From: JBNKFV01 sp050290265 | Lineage (GTDB): Bacteria > Pseudomonadota > Gammaproteobacteria > Pseudomonadales > Cellvibrionaceae | Direction of reading: 5' to 3' | DNA: 64,000 nt | Assembly (NCBI GenBank): GCA_050290265.1 | Contig: JBNKHI010000014.1 | Location: forward strand, 1-64,000 | Shown: one piece after another, positions 50,002 to 59,706 of the stretch | How positions within the stretch are numbered: the first letter of the stretch is position 1 | How the letters are laid out: every line of letters begins with the position of its first letter | Made by a program: the position numbers and the translations under genes | Notes under the pieces: model-generated | What the model was told of the DNA's origin: nothing | Database searches by the model: none | What the model saw: only the letters and a program-made list of their open reading frames with translations

Positions 50002-51411
50002 CTAACGTTTGCCCTTTTTCTTCTGACTATTTACATGACTCATCAATCGACGTTTTTTGGCAACTTGGCGCTGAGTAAGTTTGTTTTTACGCCCAGCAAA
50101 GGGGTTATCCGTACTACGAAACTCAATTCGAATCGGTGTGCCATGCAGCTCTAGCTCACGACGAAATATCTTTTCCAAATAACGTTGATAGTGCTTGGGC
50201 ACCTCTTCCGTTTGATTACCATGAATAACAATCACAGGGGGATTCTTGCCACCCGCATGAGCATAGCGCAGTTTAATACGCCGTCCATTCACCAACGGCG
50301 GTTGATGCTGCTCTACTGCGTCCTGCAAAATACGCGTCAGATGGTTCGTGGTTAATTTATCAGTTGCAGAATTATAAGCCTGTTCAACAGACTCATAGAG
50401 ATGCCCAACGCCGGTACCATGCAGTGCCGAAATAAAATGAACATTAGCAAAATCAACAAAACGTAAGCGCCGGCTCAGTTCCGTTTTTATATATTGCTTA
50501 TGCTCTTCTTCCAAACCATCCCATTTGTTTAAAGCAACGACCAGGGCTCGCCCTGCATCAATAATATGTCCCATCAAATGCAAGTCTTGGTCCACCACCC
50601 CTTCTCGGGCATCAAGAAGAAGGATCACGACATTAGCATCATCAACAGCTTTAAGCGTTTTAATGATGGAAAACTTTTCGACCGTTTCTTTAATACTTTT
50701 GCGCCGTCGAATACCTGCGGTATCGATAATCGTGTAAGGTTCGCCGTTACGCTCATAATTGATATAAATACTATCGCGAGTAGTTCCGGGCATATCGTAG
50801 ACAACGACACGGTCCTCCCCCAACATCCGGTTTACCAACGTTGATTTTCCAACGTTTGGGCGCCCCACTATCGCAATTTTAATACCCTTGGCCTCCTGCA
50901 TCTCCTCTACTTCAGGTTGCTCAGGAACCGTCATCAAAACCTCTTCCATCAGAGATTTGACACCGCGGCCGTGTGTGGCGGTTGTCGGATATATTTCACC
51001 CATACCCAATTCATAGAATGGTGCTATACCAACGTCATGGCTCAAGCCATCAATTTTATTAGCGACGATAAAAACCGGCTTACTGGTTCCCCGCAAATGC
51101 TTTGCAATTTCCTGATCGGCCAGCATTAAACCGTCTCGGCAATCCACCATAAACAGAATAATGTCAGCCTCATCAATAGCCAACAAAGATTGCTCTGCCA
51201 TAACCTGATCGATACCTTCCTCAGTCCCGCTCAAACCACCTGTATCGATCACTAGAAAACGCCGATCCAGCAACGTGGCTTCTCCGTACTTCCGGTCACG
51301 GGTCAGGCCAGCGTAATTAGCCACCAGAGCGTCACGAGTGCCGGTTAAACGATTAAACAGTGTAGATTTTCCCACATTGGGACGGCCCACCAGGGCGATT
51401 ACAGGAAGCAT
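50002..51411 (-). CDS. der: Ribosome-assembly GTPase Der (EngA)
   Basis: A 469-residue protein with two GTPase domains in tandem: GRPNVGKSTLFNRL with DTGG and NKID (domain 1), and GRPNVGKSTLVNRM with DTAG and NKWD (domain 2). A KH-like C-terminal domain follows (PPVIVIHGNQTEEVPKHYQRYLEK) with a basic tail (KKKGKR). It binds the 50S subunit late in assembly. Last gene of the large minus-strand operon, 125 bases after bamB with two hairpins between. Confidence 0.97.
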   Translation of the reverse strand: MLPVIALVGRPNVGKSTLFNRLTGTRDALVANYAGLTRDRKYGEATLLDRRFLVIDTGGLSGTEEGIDQVMAEQSLLAIDEADIILFMVDCRDGLMLADQEIAKHLRGTSKPVFIVANKIDGLSHDVGIAPFYELGMGEIYPTTATHGRGVKSLMEEVLMTVPEQPEVEEMQEAKGIKIAIVGRPNVGKSTLVNRMLGEDRVVVYDMPGTTRDSIYINYERNGEPYTIIDTAGIRRRKSIKETVEKFSIIKTLKAVDDANVVILLLDAREGVVDQDLHLMGHIIDAGRALVVALNKWDGLEEEHKQYIKTELSRRLRFVDFANVHFISALHGTGVGHLYESVEQAYNSATDKLTTNHLTRILQDAVEQHQPPLVNGRRIKLRYAHAGGKNPPVIVIHGNQTEEVPKHYQRYLEKIFRRELELHGTPIRIEFRSTDNPFAGRKNKLTQRQVAKKRRLMSHVNSQKKKGKR

Positions 51412-51447
51412 AAATCAGAGATTTCACAGAAAGAAAGAAGAGACTAG

Positions 51448-51518
51448 TTTAAAGCAATACGGCATAAGTGTCTGCTTTAAAGCAAGCGACAGTGTGCAGA
51501 AGGCTACCCCCTGCACAC
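51448..51518 (-). promoter_or_regulatory. Two tandem hairpins between bamB and der
   Basis: First stem tttaaagca (51448-51456) with tgctttaaa (51473-51481). Second stem gtgtgcag (51492-51499) with ctgcacac (51511-51518). Both are perfect. No U-run follows, so they probably modulate read-through or mRNA processing between the two genes rather than terminate fully. Confidence 0.5.
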
Positions 51519-51536
51519 AAAGTACCTTTTCATCGA

Positions 51537-52670
51537 TTATTTTTTAGTTAAGGCCTCTAGACGCCCACTATTACCCAACACATAAACTACTGAGCCATCG
51601 CTGATGAGATTGGCTCGCACGCCATCACCATCGACTTTCGTTCGAGCAACAAAGTGGCCATCATCCAAGGACAGCATATGGACGTAACCCTCAAAATCAG
51701 CAACCGCGAGATAGTCGCCCATCAATGCTGGCCCAGACAATTTTCGACGAATCAGCTGGCTATTTTCCCAATTAACCTCACCGTTCCCGGCATTGAACGC
51801 GATAACACTATCATTTGACGCGGACATAAATACTTGCCCATTTGCAAATGCCAGATTGTTGTATGTTGAAGCATCATGAGCCCAAATACCACGACCGTTG
51901 GCACGCCCTACCGCGAGTATGCGCCCTTGGTAACTGGCGCTGTATATAATGCCATCAGTGACCAAAGGAGTGGTATCGATGTCTATCATACGCTCCAGCT
52001 CAGTCTGCCCCTGTGGCACAGCTATGCGCTGCTCCCAAAGTTGTGCGCCATCATCCATATTTAAGGCAACCAACTTACCCGACCCAAAAGCCGCGTAAAC
52101 AGTATTGCGGCTAACCACTGGTGCCGCTGTACCTCTCAATGTTAGCGCCGGCACAGCATTAACATAACTCCACAGTTGCTCCCCGGAAGCAGCATCCAGG
52201 CCATAAAGCTTTCCGTCACCAGTCTGAACAACTACAACTTCACCGTTGCCTGCCGGAGCCGAGAGCACCTCACTGCTTACTTGTGCAGTCCAGACGATTT
52301 CACCCGTGGTAGAGTTCAATGCAATAACTTCACCCAGATTGGTACCTACCAGAACCAAACCTTCTGCCAGGCCCACGCCACCGGACACGGGCTTTTCTAA
52401 TTCCTGGCGCCACCGTTTTTTACCATTTTCCTTGTTTAACGCGTAAACATTTCCTTCAATATCAGTAGCAAAAATTGTGTCGCCATTCTGGGCAGGTATC
52501 AGTTTGGTATAGCGTACGTCCTGGCCATCACCTATATTAGCCTTCCAAACTCGCTTTATTTTTATCTGTGGATCAAAATCCACCAGCTCTGCAGGCTCAA
52601 TATCTACTTTTTTGTTAGACGAACAAGCCGCAAGAAAAAGGACTACTGCTAAAAGGAATAAACGTCGCAT
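51537..52670 (-). CDS. bamB: Outer-membrane assembly lipoprotein BamB
   Basis: A 377-residue lipoprotein with lipobox LAAC (Cys16) and an eight-bladed PQQ-type propeller. Repeats such as VYALNKENGKKRWRQEL, VIALNSTTGEIVWTAQV and LYGLDAASGEQLWSY are visible. BamB is part of the BAM complex that inserts outer-membrane proteins and binds BamA. The start overlaps the yfgM stop by one base (TAATG), so the two are coupled. Confidence 0.96.
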   Translation of the reverse strand: MRRLFLLAVVLFLAACSSNKKVDIEPAELVDFDPQIKIKRVWKANIGDGQDVRYTKLIPAQNGDTIFATDIEGNVYALNKENGKKRWRQELEKPVSGGVGLAEGLVLVGTNLGEVIALNSTTGEIVWTAQVSSEVLSAPAGNGEVVVVQTGDGKLYGLDAASGEQLWSYVNAVPALTLRGTAAPVVSRNTVYAAFGSGKLVALNMDDGAQLWEQRIAVPQGQTELERMIDIDTTPLVTDGIIYSASYQGRILAVGRANGRGIWAHDASTYNNLAFANGQVFMSASNDSVIAFNAGNGEVNWENSQLIRRKLSGPALMGDYLAVADFEGYVHMLSLDDGHFVARTKVDGDGVRANLISDGSVVYVLGNSGRLEALTKK

Positions 52671-53365
52671 TAAACTGCATCCTCGGTTGCATCACTACCT
52701 TCAGGTTCAGCAACTTTAATATCATTTAACTTCAACTGAATAATATTGCGCTGGACATTAGCATCTGCGCCCAATTGAGTCAGCGCCATGGCATAGGCAG
52801 CTCGCGCTTTAGCAAGAGCACCCTGGTGAACAAAAATATCTCCCCGCAACTCGGCGAACAAGGGCGAAAATGCTTCATCTGCCTTGCCTTGGATCAACTC
52901 AAGTGCGGCCTCAGGCTTGCCTTGTGCCAGGAACACACGCGCCAATCGCAAATCCACCAAAAGCTCCACAGAGTCATCGGGACCTGCATCTTTCACCCAT
53001 TGCAGCTCCTTCACAGCCAAATCCAGGTCTTTTTGTTCTACTGCCAACTTGGCCAGTAACAAAGCGGCATTTTGCGCATATACGCTTCCCGAATAGTCTG
53101 CCTTTAATTGGCCAGCCAAATGTTCGATGGTTGTCCTCTTTTCATCAGACAGCGTCTCCCCTGGAGCCACTTGCAGTGCAGAAAACATATCTGAATAGAT
53201 AGCGCTGGCAGCCTCTGCTGCAGCACGCTGGCTGTTCTGCCACGCCTGCCAACCGAAATAGCCGGCCACCACAAGACCAACAGTAATCAGCAAGTTACTG
53301 CCATTATCTGCCCACCAGCGTTTAAACGTTTCTATTTGCTCTTCTTCGGTTAAATGCGCTGTCAC
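52670..53365 (-). CDS. yfgM: YfgM-type membrane TPR protein (SecYEG ancillary)
   Basis: A 231-residue protein: a cytoplasmic N-terminal (TEEEQIETFKRWWADNG), one transmembrane helix (LLITVGLVVAGYFGWQAW) and a periplasmic TPR-like domain (VKELQWVKDAGPDDSVELLVDLRLARVFLAQGK). YfgM associates with the SecYEG translocon and with PpiD. Found between hisS and bamB, its standard position. Few start candidates; the ATG at 53365 fits family N-termini. Confidence 0.9.
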   Translation of the reverse strand: MTAHLTEEEQIETFKRWWADNGSNLLITVGLVVAGYFGWQAWQNSQRAAAEAASAIYSDMFSALQVAPGETLSDEKRTTIEHLAGQLKADYSGSVYAQNAALLLAKLAVEQKDLDLAVKELQWVKDAGPDDSVELLVDLRLARVFLAQGKPEAALELIQGKADEAFSPLFAELRGDIFVHQGALAKARAAYAMALTQLGADANVQRNIIQLKLNDIKVAEPEGSDATEDAV

Positions 53366-53448
53366 ATCTATCTCCCAATATATTTATAAATCTCGATTTT
53401 CAATCAAATGCAAAAAATCTTGCACCATCCGTATATGTTACTTTTGTG

Positions 53449-54729
53449 TTATTCAGCAGCCTTCAATGCAAGAATAATTTCGTCTATGGCTGCTGTCACT
53501 TGCGGTGCGTCTGTACGTAAGTATTTAAGCGTCAACTGATTGTTGTTTACCTCATCTTCACCCAAAATCAACGCAACCTTAGCGCCGGACTTGTCAGCTT
53601 TTTTCATCTGGCTCTTAAAGCTTCCACCACCGACATGAGTCAACAAGCGCAATTCAGGCAAGGCGGTCCGCAGAGATTCAGCAATAACTGCGCCTTGCGT
53701 ATTTACATCACCAACCAAGAGTAAATAAGCATCAATCTGCTGCTGGGCAGCTTGTGGCACAACACCAAGGGTTTGCAGCATCAAAATCAGACGCTCGACA
53801 CCCATCGCAAACCCCACCGCAGGGGTTGGACGCCCTCCGAGCTGCTCAACCAAACCATCATAGCGCCCGCCAGCACAGACTGTCCCTTGAGCCCCAAGCT
53901 TATCCGTCACCCATTCAAATACGGTTTTACTGTAATAATCCAAACCTCGAACCAAGCGCGGATTCACTTGATATTCGATACCCGCACCATCCAGGAGCGC
54001 GGTTAACTGCGTAAAATGCTCCCGAGACTCGTCATCCAGATAATCCTGAAGACTAGGCGCCTGATCCAAAATGGCTTGTGTATTTTTATCTTTACTATCA
54101 AGAATTCGCAGCGGGTTTGAACCTAGTCGTCGCTGACTATCTTCATCTAATTTTTCTTTATGCGCAGTCAAAAACTCCACCAAAGCCGCGCGATATTTCG
54201 CTCGCGCAGCCGGCATGCCAATGGAGTTTATCTGTAAGCTAACTGCATCAGCTATACCCAATTCGCGCCAAAGTCGCGCCGTCATCATCAGTAATTCTGC
54301 ATCAATATCCGGTCCACCCATACCAAAAGCTTCAACGCCAAACTGGTGGAATTGGCGTAGTCGACCTTTTTGAGGCTTTTCATAGCGAAACATAGGACCG
54401 TGATACCAAAGGCGCTGGGTCAAGGTGCCGCGGTCATACAGCAGGCCATGCTCTTCACAGGCACGCACGCAGCTTGCGGTACCCTCTGGACGCAATGTTA
54501 AACTTTCATCATTGCGGTCATTAAAGGTATACATTTCCTTTTCAACGATGTCGGTAACTTCACCGATTGAGCGCTTAAACAATTCGGTTTTTTCGAGTAC
54601 AGGAAAACGAATTTCCTGAAAACCGTAACGCTGAATGACACCTTTTACCGTACGCTCAAGGTATTGCCAAGTTGAAGACTCTGACGGTAGAAGATCATTC
54701 ATACCGCGAATGGCTTGAATTTTACTCAA
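53449..54729 (-). CDS. hisS: Histidyl-tRNA synthetase
   Basis: A 426-residue class II synthetase charging tRNA-His. Motif 2 (MFRYEKPQKGRLRQFHQFGVEAFG), the His-specific LVRGLDYYSKTVFEW and AGGRYDGLVEQLGG, and motif 3 (AVGFAMGVERLIL) are present, with the C-terminal anticodon domain (LRLLTHVGGGSFKSQMKKADKSGAKVALILGEDE). Length matches E. coli HisS (424). Between ispG and yfgM in the operon. Confidence 0.97.
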   Translation of the reverse strand: MSKIQAIRGMNDLLPSESSTWQYLERTVKGVIQRYGFQEIRFPVLEKTELFKRSIGEVTDIVEKEMYTFNDRNDESLTLRPEGTASCVRACEEHGLLYDRGTLTQRLWYHGPMFRYEKPQKGRLRQFHQFGVEAFGMGGPDIDAELLMMTARLWRELGIADAVSLQINSIGMPAARAKYRAALVEFLTAHKEKLDEDSQRRLGSNPLRILDSKDKNTQAILDQAPSLQDYLDDESREHFTQLTALLDGAGIEYQVNPRLVRGLDYYSKTVFEWVTDKLGAQGTVCAGGRYDGLVEQLGGRPTPAVGFAMGVERLILMLQTLGVVPQAAQQQIDAYLLLVGDVNTQGAVIAESLRTALPELRLLTHVGGGSFKSQMKKADKSGAKVALILGEDEVNNNQLTLKYLRTDAPQVTAAIDEIILALKAAE

Positions 54730-54804
54730 GTGAAATCCTATTTTTTAATTACCAAACAAGTGCGAAACAGCCTAACCGCATCGCCCATTGTCGTTGTTTT
54801 AATA

Positions 54805-55917
54805 TTAAACCTTGGCAATTAGATTGGCATTAGCCGCGTCTTTTTGCTGTGCCTTAGTGCGGATCATTCGCTCTAAATCATCAATCAGGTTATCTTTGCT
54901 TAATTTTGAGCTAGGTTGGCCATCGACATAAACTAGATTGTTTGGGGTACCCCCCGCCAAACCGATATCAGCCTCTTTAGCCTCACCTGGCCCATTTACT
55001 ACACACCCAATGACAGCAACGTCCATAGGAGTAGTAATATCTTCGAGGCGAACCTCCAGCTCATTCATGGTTTTTATAACGTCAAAATTCTGTCTCGAGC
55101 AACTTGGACAAGCAATAAAGTTAATGCCTTTGCTACGTAGTTTTAAGCTGCGCAACATATCCCAAGCTACTTTAACTTCCTCAACGGGATCAGCAGCTAA
55201 TGACACCCTGACAGTGTCGCCAATGCCCTCCATCAACAGCATGCCAATGCCAACGGACGATTTAACTGTTCCCGAACGCAGGCCACCCGCCTCCGTAATA
55301 CCCAGATGCAACGGCTGGTCTATTTGTTGCGACAGTTTACGATACGCTGCTACCGCCATAAACACGTCGGACGCCTTCACACTGACTTTAAAATTCTGAA
55401 AATCCAGCGCATCAAGAATCTCGACATGGCGAAGCGCTGATTCAACTAACGCATCCGGTGTAGGTTCTCCATATTTCTTTTGAATATCTTTTTCCAGCGA
55501 CCCCGCGTTAACACCGATTCGAATAGGAATGTTTAAATCGCGAGCTTTATCGACCACGGCCCGGATACGCTTTTCACGCCCGATATTACCAGGGTTGATC
55601 CGCAAGCAATCAACGCCAAGGTCTGCCACGCGCAACGCAATTCGATAATCGAAATGAATATCGGCAACCAACGGCACTGAAACCTGCTTTTTAATTTCGC
55701 CAAAAGCTTCTGCCGCATCCATTGTTGGGACGGAAACCCTAACAATATCTGCACCGGCATTCGCGATACGCTGAATCTGAGCAACAGTTGCCTGCACATC
55801 AGTAGTTTCAGTATTCGTCATACTCTGCACGCTAATTGGCGCATCACCACCAACCAGCACACCGCCAACATTTATTTGCCGAGTCAATCGGCGTTTTATA
55901 GGGGATTCAAAATGCAT
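54805..55917 (-). CDS. ispG: 4-hydroxy-3-methylbut-2-enyl diphosphate synthase
   Basis: A 370-residue Fe-S enzyme of the methylerythritol-phosphate pathway to isoprenoids. N-terminal TIM-barrel signature GGDAPISVQSMTNTET. The 4Fe-4S cysteines lie in FIACPSCSRQNFD and IGCVVNGPGEAKEADIG, with a Glu as the fourth ligand there. Length matches E. coli IspG (372). It depends on the isc genes in this same operon for its cluster. Confidence 0.97.
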   Translation of the reverse strand: MHFESPIKRRLTRQINVGGVLVGGDAPISVQSMTNTETTDVQATVAQIQRIANAGADIVRVSVPTMDAAEAFGEIKKQVSVPLVADIHFDYRIALRVADLGVDCLRINPGNIGREKRIRAVVDKARDLNIPIRIGVNAGSLEKDIQKKYGEPTPDALVESALRHVEILDALDFQNFKVSVKASDVFMAVAAYRKLSQQIDQPLHLGITEAGGLRSGTVKSSVGIGMLLMEGIGDTVRVSLAADPVEEVKVAWDMLRSLKLRSKGINFIACPSCSRQNFDVIKTMNELEVRLEDITTPMDVAVIGCVVNGPGEAKEADIGLAGGTPNNLVYVDGQPSSKLSKDNLIDDLERMIRTKAQQKDAANANLIAKV

Positions 55918-55935
55918 GATGTCAAACCATCAAAA

Positions 55936-56925
55936 TTAAAAGCTATTAGTGGTCGGCAAGTCAGACAGGGCTGGCTTAGACAAGGTTAAGCGCAACAACT
56001 TGCGATTTGGCGAAATATCTAAGGCAACCGGCTGCCCATCGATCCAGACTTGAGCTGCTCGGGCATCACCCAAGACTATATCAAAAGGCGGCTCGCCGGT
56101 TAACTCAGCCAGATCTCCCACACCCTTTAACTCAGCAATAATTTTCTTCCCCGCCGCATCAGTCACTTCAACCCAACAATCGGCACTAAAAACAAACTTT
56201 AACGCGGATAGCGTTGAAGGAACCAAAGCGTTTACGACTGGCGCACTGCTATTCTGCTTATTACCAATCTGCTCACTAACACTCAAACCAGAAGTGCTCC
56301 CTTCTGTTTGTGGCAATGGCAAACTTTTATCTAGACTATTTGATAGACTTCCACCACCAAGAGTCTCGGCCGCAGTAGGTGGTACACTTGGCACATCAAT
56401 GGGTTGATCTGTGCCCCCCCCCGAAACTGGTTCAGTTACAGGCTTATCACCATCATCTTGTGCAAGAAAAAACAGCAAAACTGCTACGACAGCTAAAAAC
56501 ACTAGCGATACAGGAATTAACAAGCGTTTTACAGTATTAACTCTTGGACTGATGGCTGGTTCAGGATCATGAGCCAGCTGCTTTGTCGTTCCCTCAAGCC
56601 GCCTAATAAAATCTTCATAATCTTTAGCGAGACGATCTGGACTTAACTTTAATAAACGTGCATAACCACGAATGTAACCCAGAACAAATGTAGCCGATGG
56701 CAACTTTTCATATTCATCATTTTCTAAGTAACGAACCTTAGCAACCACTAAATGCAACTGCTTTGCTACCTGTTCCAAAGACAAGCCTTGGGCTTCTCTT
56801 TCTGCCTTCAACTGCTCTCCAGGTGAACTTTGCACACAGGCCTCTTGAGCATCGATGCTTGCTAGCTCAACAGCTGACGTTGGAGCAGGACTTTTGTCGA
56901 TTACAGCAGCATTTTCAGAAGTCAT
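55936..56925 (-). CDS. rodZ: RodZ-family cell-shape protein
   Basis: A 329-residue bitopic protein. A helix-turn-helix XRE-like domain (GEQLKAEREAQGLSLEQVAKQLHL, VLGYIRGYARLL) covers about residues 36-110. One transmembrane helix (IPVSLVFLAVVAVLLFFLA) is followed by a Pro/Ser-rich linker with GGG and GTD repeats. A periplasmic DUF4115 domain ends it (CWVEVTDAAGKKIIAELKG). RodZ links MreB to the elongasome. Its place between pilW and ispG is standard. Confidence 0.9.
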   Translation of the reverse strand: MTSENAAVIDKSPAPTSAVELASIDAQEACVQSSPGEQLKAEREAQGLSLEQVAKQLHLVVAKVRYLENDEYEKLPSATFVLGYIRGYARLLKLSPDRLAKDYEDFIRRLEGTTKQLAHDPEPAISPRVNTVKRLLIPVSLVFLAVVAVLLFFLAQDDGDKPVTEPVSGGGTDQPIDVPSVPPTAAETLGGGSLSNSLDKSLPLPQTEGSTSGLSVSEQIGNKQNSSAPVVNALVPSTLSALKFVFSADCWVEVTDAAGKKIIAELKGVGDLAELTGEPPFDIVLGDARAAQVWIDGQPVALDISPNRKLLRLTLSKPALSDLPTTNSF

Positions 56926-57002
56926 TGTTAAATTACTTTTGTCCAGATTATTTTTTAGTCAGGCTTCATTTACGCACACAGTTACAAATTCAAAAATGTC
57001 TC

Positions 57003-57045
57003 AAGTAAATATTGGGGCACTCCCAGAGCGACCCAATATTTACTT
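57003..57045 (-). promoter_or_regulatory. 14-bp perfect hairpin at the pilW-rodZ junction
   Basis: aagtaaatattggg (57003-57016) and cccaatatttactt (57032-57045) are exact inverted copies with a 15-base loop. The right arm contains the pilW stop codon. It lies 78 bases before the rodZ start. No U-run, so processing or partial attenuation rather than clear termination. Confidence 0.6.
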
Positions 57046-57822
57046 AAGAGAACGCTTGTACATTAGCAATTCTTTAGAGTAAGGAAAAAGATTTTTCAAC
57101 GCCAGTGCATAACTGGACTCTTTATCTTTATTCCCAAATACTCGCTCTATCTGAATACCCAGCCATAAACTTGCGGAAGTTGGCTTGGCGGTATTTTCAA
57201 AACGACTCAAATAGCTCTTTGCCGCTGCATAGTCTTTGTCTTTAAACGTAAGGTCCGCCATTTCGAGCATAGCCACCGCCATCCTTGGGCTCAGATTTAA
57301 CGCATGCTCAAAGGCTGAGCGCGCCCTTACTTTGTTGTTCAACTTTAAAGCTGTTCTCCCAACGTTTAACAACGCTAGGTCACGTTGATCGTAAGACACG
57401 TCTGCAGCAGCTCTCTCGAATTCTTGAATCGCTTCTTCATAACGCTGATGTTTAAACAAAAACGAGCCGTAATTGTTACGGGCTTGGGAATAGTCAGAAT
57501 CATAATCCAACGCTTTTAAAAAATGCTCTTCCGCCAGTTTGGGGTCCCCATCCATTCGGTAAAGCATCCCCATACCATTATGAGCACCCGCCGAGCGTTT
57601 ATTTAGCTCTAATGCTTTTTGAAAATGTTTACGCGCTGCATCACGGTTTTTTTTCTGCAAATAAAGCAAACCTAACCGCACATGAGTTTCTTCGGCTTTT
57701 TCCACATCTACCTTTGTGGTCGATGTAGAGGTACTAACGCATCCAGATAAAACTACAGAAAAAACAATACCCAACAGCGCAGGATAACTTAGGGCTTTAA
57801 ATAGGTTACTTAATCTAATCAC
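57040..57822 (-). CDS. pilW: PilW/PilF type IV pilus biogenesis lipoprotein
   Basis: A 260-residue lipoprotein, lipobox LSGC (Cys28), made of TPR repeats: HVRLGLLYLQKKNRDAARKHFQKALELN, AHNGMGMLYRMDGDPKLAEEHFLKALDYD and QARNNYGSFLFKHQRYEEAIQEFERA. It helps the secretin PilQ assemble in the outer membrane. Its position between rlmN and rodZ is standard. Confidence 0.9.
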   Translation of the reverse strand: MIRLSNLFKALSYPALLGIVFSVVLSGCVSTSTSTTKVDVEKAEETHVRLGLLYLQKKNRDAARKHFQKALELNKRSAGAHNGMGMLYRMDGDPKLAEEHFLKALDYDSDYSQARNNYGSFLFKHQRYEEAIQEFERAAADVSYDQRDLALLNVGRTALKLNNKVRARSAFEHALNLSPRMAVAMLEMADLTFKDKDYAAAKSYLSRFENTAKPTSASLWLGIQIERVFGNKDKESSYALALKNLFPYSKELLMYKRSLK

Positions 57823-57846
57823 CTTGTTCTATTCCCCTTCTTCAAA

Positions 57847-59052
57847 CTATCTTGGCGATATAATTCGAACAGGCTCTTCAGACGTAGTCTGAGCAGCTAA
57901 TACCGCAGCGGCGTTTCGATAACGCTCACTACGTCGAGTTTTATCGTTGACCATACCTGCCAGCTGTCCGCAGGCTGCATCGATATCGTCGCCACGCGTC
58001 GTTCTCACCGTTGTGGTGTACCCAGCATTAACTAAAATATTTTTAAACGTATGCAGTGCATTATTACTTACCCGCTCATAATCGACAGCGGAGAACGGAT
58101 TAAACGGGATAAGATTGATTTTGACAGGCACATCACGTAACAGTTCCACTAACTCATGGGCGTGATGAGGACGATCATTTACTTCTTTAATTAGCGTGTA
58201 TTCAATCGTAATTTTACGACGTTGATCTGGCAGTCCATCTATATAGCGTTTGGCGCTATCCAGCAACATCGCTATAGGGTACTTTTTATTAATCGGCACT
58301 AACTGATTGCGTAACTCATCATTCGGCGCATGTAGAGAAATTGCCAAACATGCATCAGTGTATTGACCAAGACGATCTAAGGCTGGGACAACACCAGATG
58401 TACTTAACGTTACTCGACGCTTAGAAATACCGTAGGCATTGTCATCCATCATTAGATTCATAGAATCTACAACATTATCAAAGTTCAGTAATGGCTCGCC
58501 CATACCCATCATCACCACGTTGGTAACTCTGCGAGGGCCACCTACCACCAGCTGACCAAAAGATTTTGCGGCAATCCACACCTGACCAATGATTTCTGCG
58601 GCACTTAAATCACGGTTAAATCCCTGCTTGCCCGTCGCACAAAAACTGCAATCCAGCGAGCAACCTACCTGGGAGGAGACACACAACGTGCCACGATCAC
58701 CTTCAGGAATAAAAACAGTCTCAACAATGTTGTTACCACTGACACGAATCAGGAACTTACGGGTTCCGTCAACGGAGTCAAATTGCTGCACCACTTCTGG
58801 TGCAGCAATAATTGCCTTCTGTTCCAGTTTTGAACGCAAGTCTTTAGAGATATTGGTCATCTCCTCAAACCGAACCACACCCAACTGATGAATCCACTTC
58901 AACACTTGTTTCGCGCGAAAAGGTTTTTCACCAATAGAAACAAACCACGCCTCAAGCTTTTTGGCGGTTAAACCTAAGAGATTGACTTTGCCGTCAACCA
59001 TAGTCAGGTCGGTCAGTTCTATTTCGGCTAAACTTTGTGATGGTGCAGACAT
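57847..59052 (-). CDS. rlmN: 23S rRNA/tRNA adenine-C2 methyltransferase RlmN
   Basis: A 401-residue radical-SAM methyltransferase that methylates A2503 of 23S rRNA and A37 of some tRNAs. It has the cluster motif CSLDCSFCATG, then NVVMMGMGEPLLNFDNV, LAISLHAPNDELRNQLVPINKKYP and the second catalytic Cys in DIDAACGQLAGMV. Start at ATG 59052, preceded by AGGTGA; a GTG three codons before is less likely. Confidence 0.96.
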   Translation of the reverse strand: MSAPSQSLAEIELTDLTMVDGKVNLLGLTAKKLEAWFVSIGEKPFRAKQVLKWIHQLGVVRFEEMTNISKDLRSKLEQKAIIAAPEVVQQFDSVDGTRKFLIRVSGNNIVETVFIPEGDRGTLCVSSQVGCSLDCSFCATGKQGFNRDLSAAEIIGQVWIAAKSFGQLVVGGPRRVTNVVMMGMGEPLLNFDNVVDSMNLMMDDNAYGISKRRVTLSTSGVVPALDRLGQYTDACLAISLHAPNDELRNQLVPINKKYPIAMLLDSAKRYIDGLPDQRRKITIEYTLIKEVNDRPHHAHELVELLRDVPVKINLIPFNPFSAVDYERVSNNALHTFKNILVNAGYTTTVRTTRGDDIDAACGQLAGMVNDKTRRSERYRNAAAVLAAQTTSEEPVRIISPR

Positions 59053-59095
59053 AACGTTCACCTGATTTACAACAAGGCTGATTCAGCCCTTTGAA

Positions 59096-59521
59096 TTAGC
59101 GGCCGCAAACTTCGTTATCTGCAAAGAAATAAGCGATTTCACGCGCTGCAGATTCGGCAGAGTCTGAACCATGCACGGCGTTCGCATCAATAGATTCCGC
59201 GAAATCTGCTCGAATGGTGCCAGCTGCGGCTTCTTTAGGGTTAGTCGCACCCATCAGATCACGATTTTTAGCAATAGCGCCTTCACCCTCAAGCACCTGA
59301 ACAACAACAGGACCAGACGTCATAAACTCAACCAAAGCACCAAAAAAAGGACGTTCTTTATGTTCGGCATAAAAACCACCTGCCTTTTCGTCGTCCAACT
59401 GCAGCATTTTCATTGCCACAACCTGAAGACCGGCTTTTTCAAAACGAGCAACGATTTCACCAATTGCGTTTTTAGCAACAGCATCGGGCTTAACAATGGA
59501 TAAAGTGCGTTCAACCGCCAT
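59096..59521 (-). CDS. ndk: Nucleoside diphosphate kinase
   Basis: A 141-residue enzyme moving phosphate from ATP to other NDPs through a phospho-histidine. The active His is in NAVHGSDSAESAAREIAYFF, and ERTLSIVKPDAVAKN opens it. Length matches E. coli Ndk (143). It begins a new subunit after the isc group, with a terminator-like hairpin at 59602-59626 upstream. Confidence 0.97.
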   Translation of the reverse strand: MAVERTLSIVKPDAVAKNAIGEIVARFEKAGLQVVAMKMLQLDDEKAGGFYAEHKERPFFGALVEFMTSGPVVVQVLEGEGAIAKNRDLMGATNPKEAAAGTIRADFAESIDANAVHGSDSAESAAREIAYFFADNEVCGR

Positions 59522-59601
59522 TTAGTACTCTCCAATCAATAATATTTAAGGGCCAGCGAAGTCGAAAGTCTTACTTTTTCACGTCCAACTTCACAAATAG
59601 A

Positions 59602-59626
59602 AAACCCGCGGATTATACGCGGGTTT
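59602..59626 (-). terminator. Hairpin between iscX and ndk
   Basis: aaacccgcg (59602-59610) pairs with cgcgggttt (59618-59626) across a seven-base loop, 80 bases after iscX and 80 before ndk. Minus strand gives TTTTC after the stem. Likely partial terminator splitting isc and ndk-rlmN transcripts. Confidence 0.65.
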
Positions 59627-59706
59627 ACGGCACATTTACACGGTTAAACCAGCGTTTACCGTCTATTTCGTGACTGCAAGACAATGATTTTACAGTTAAT
59701 TTCAAA

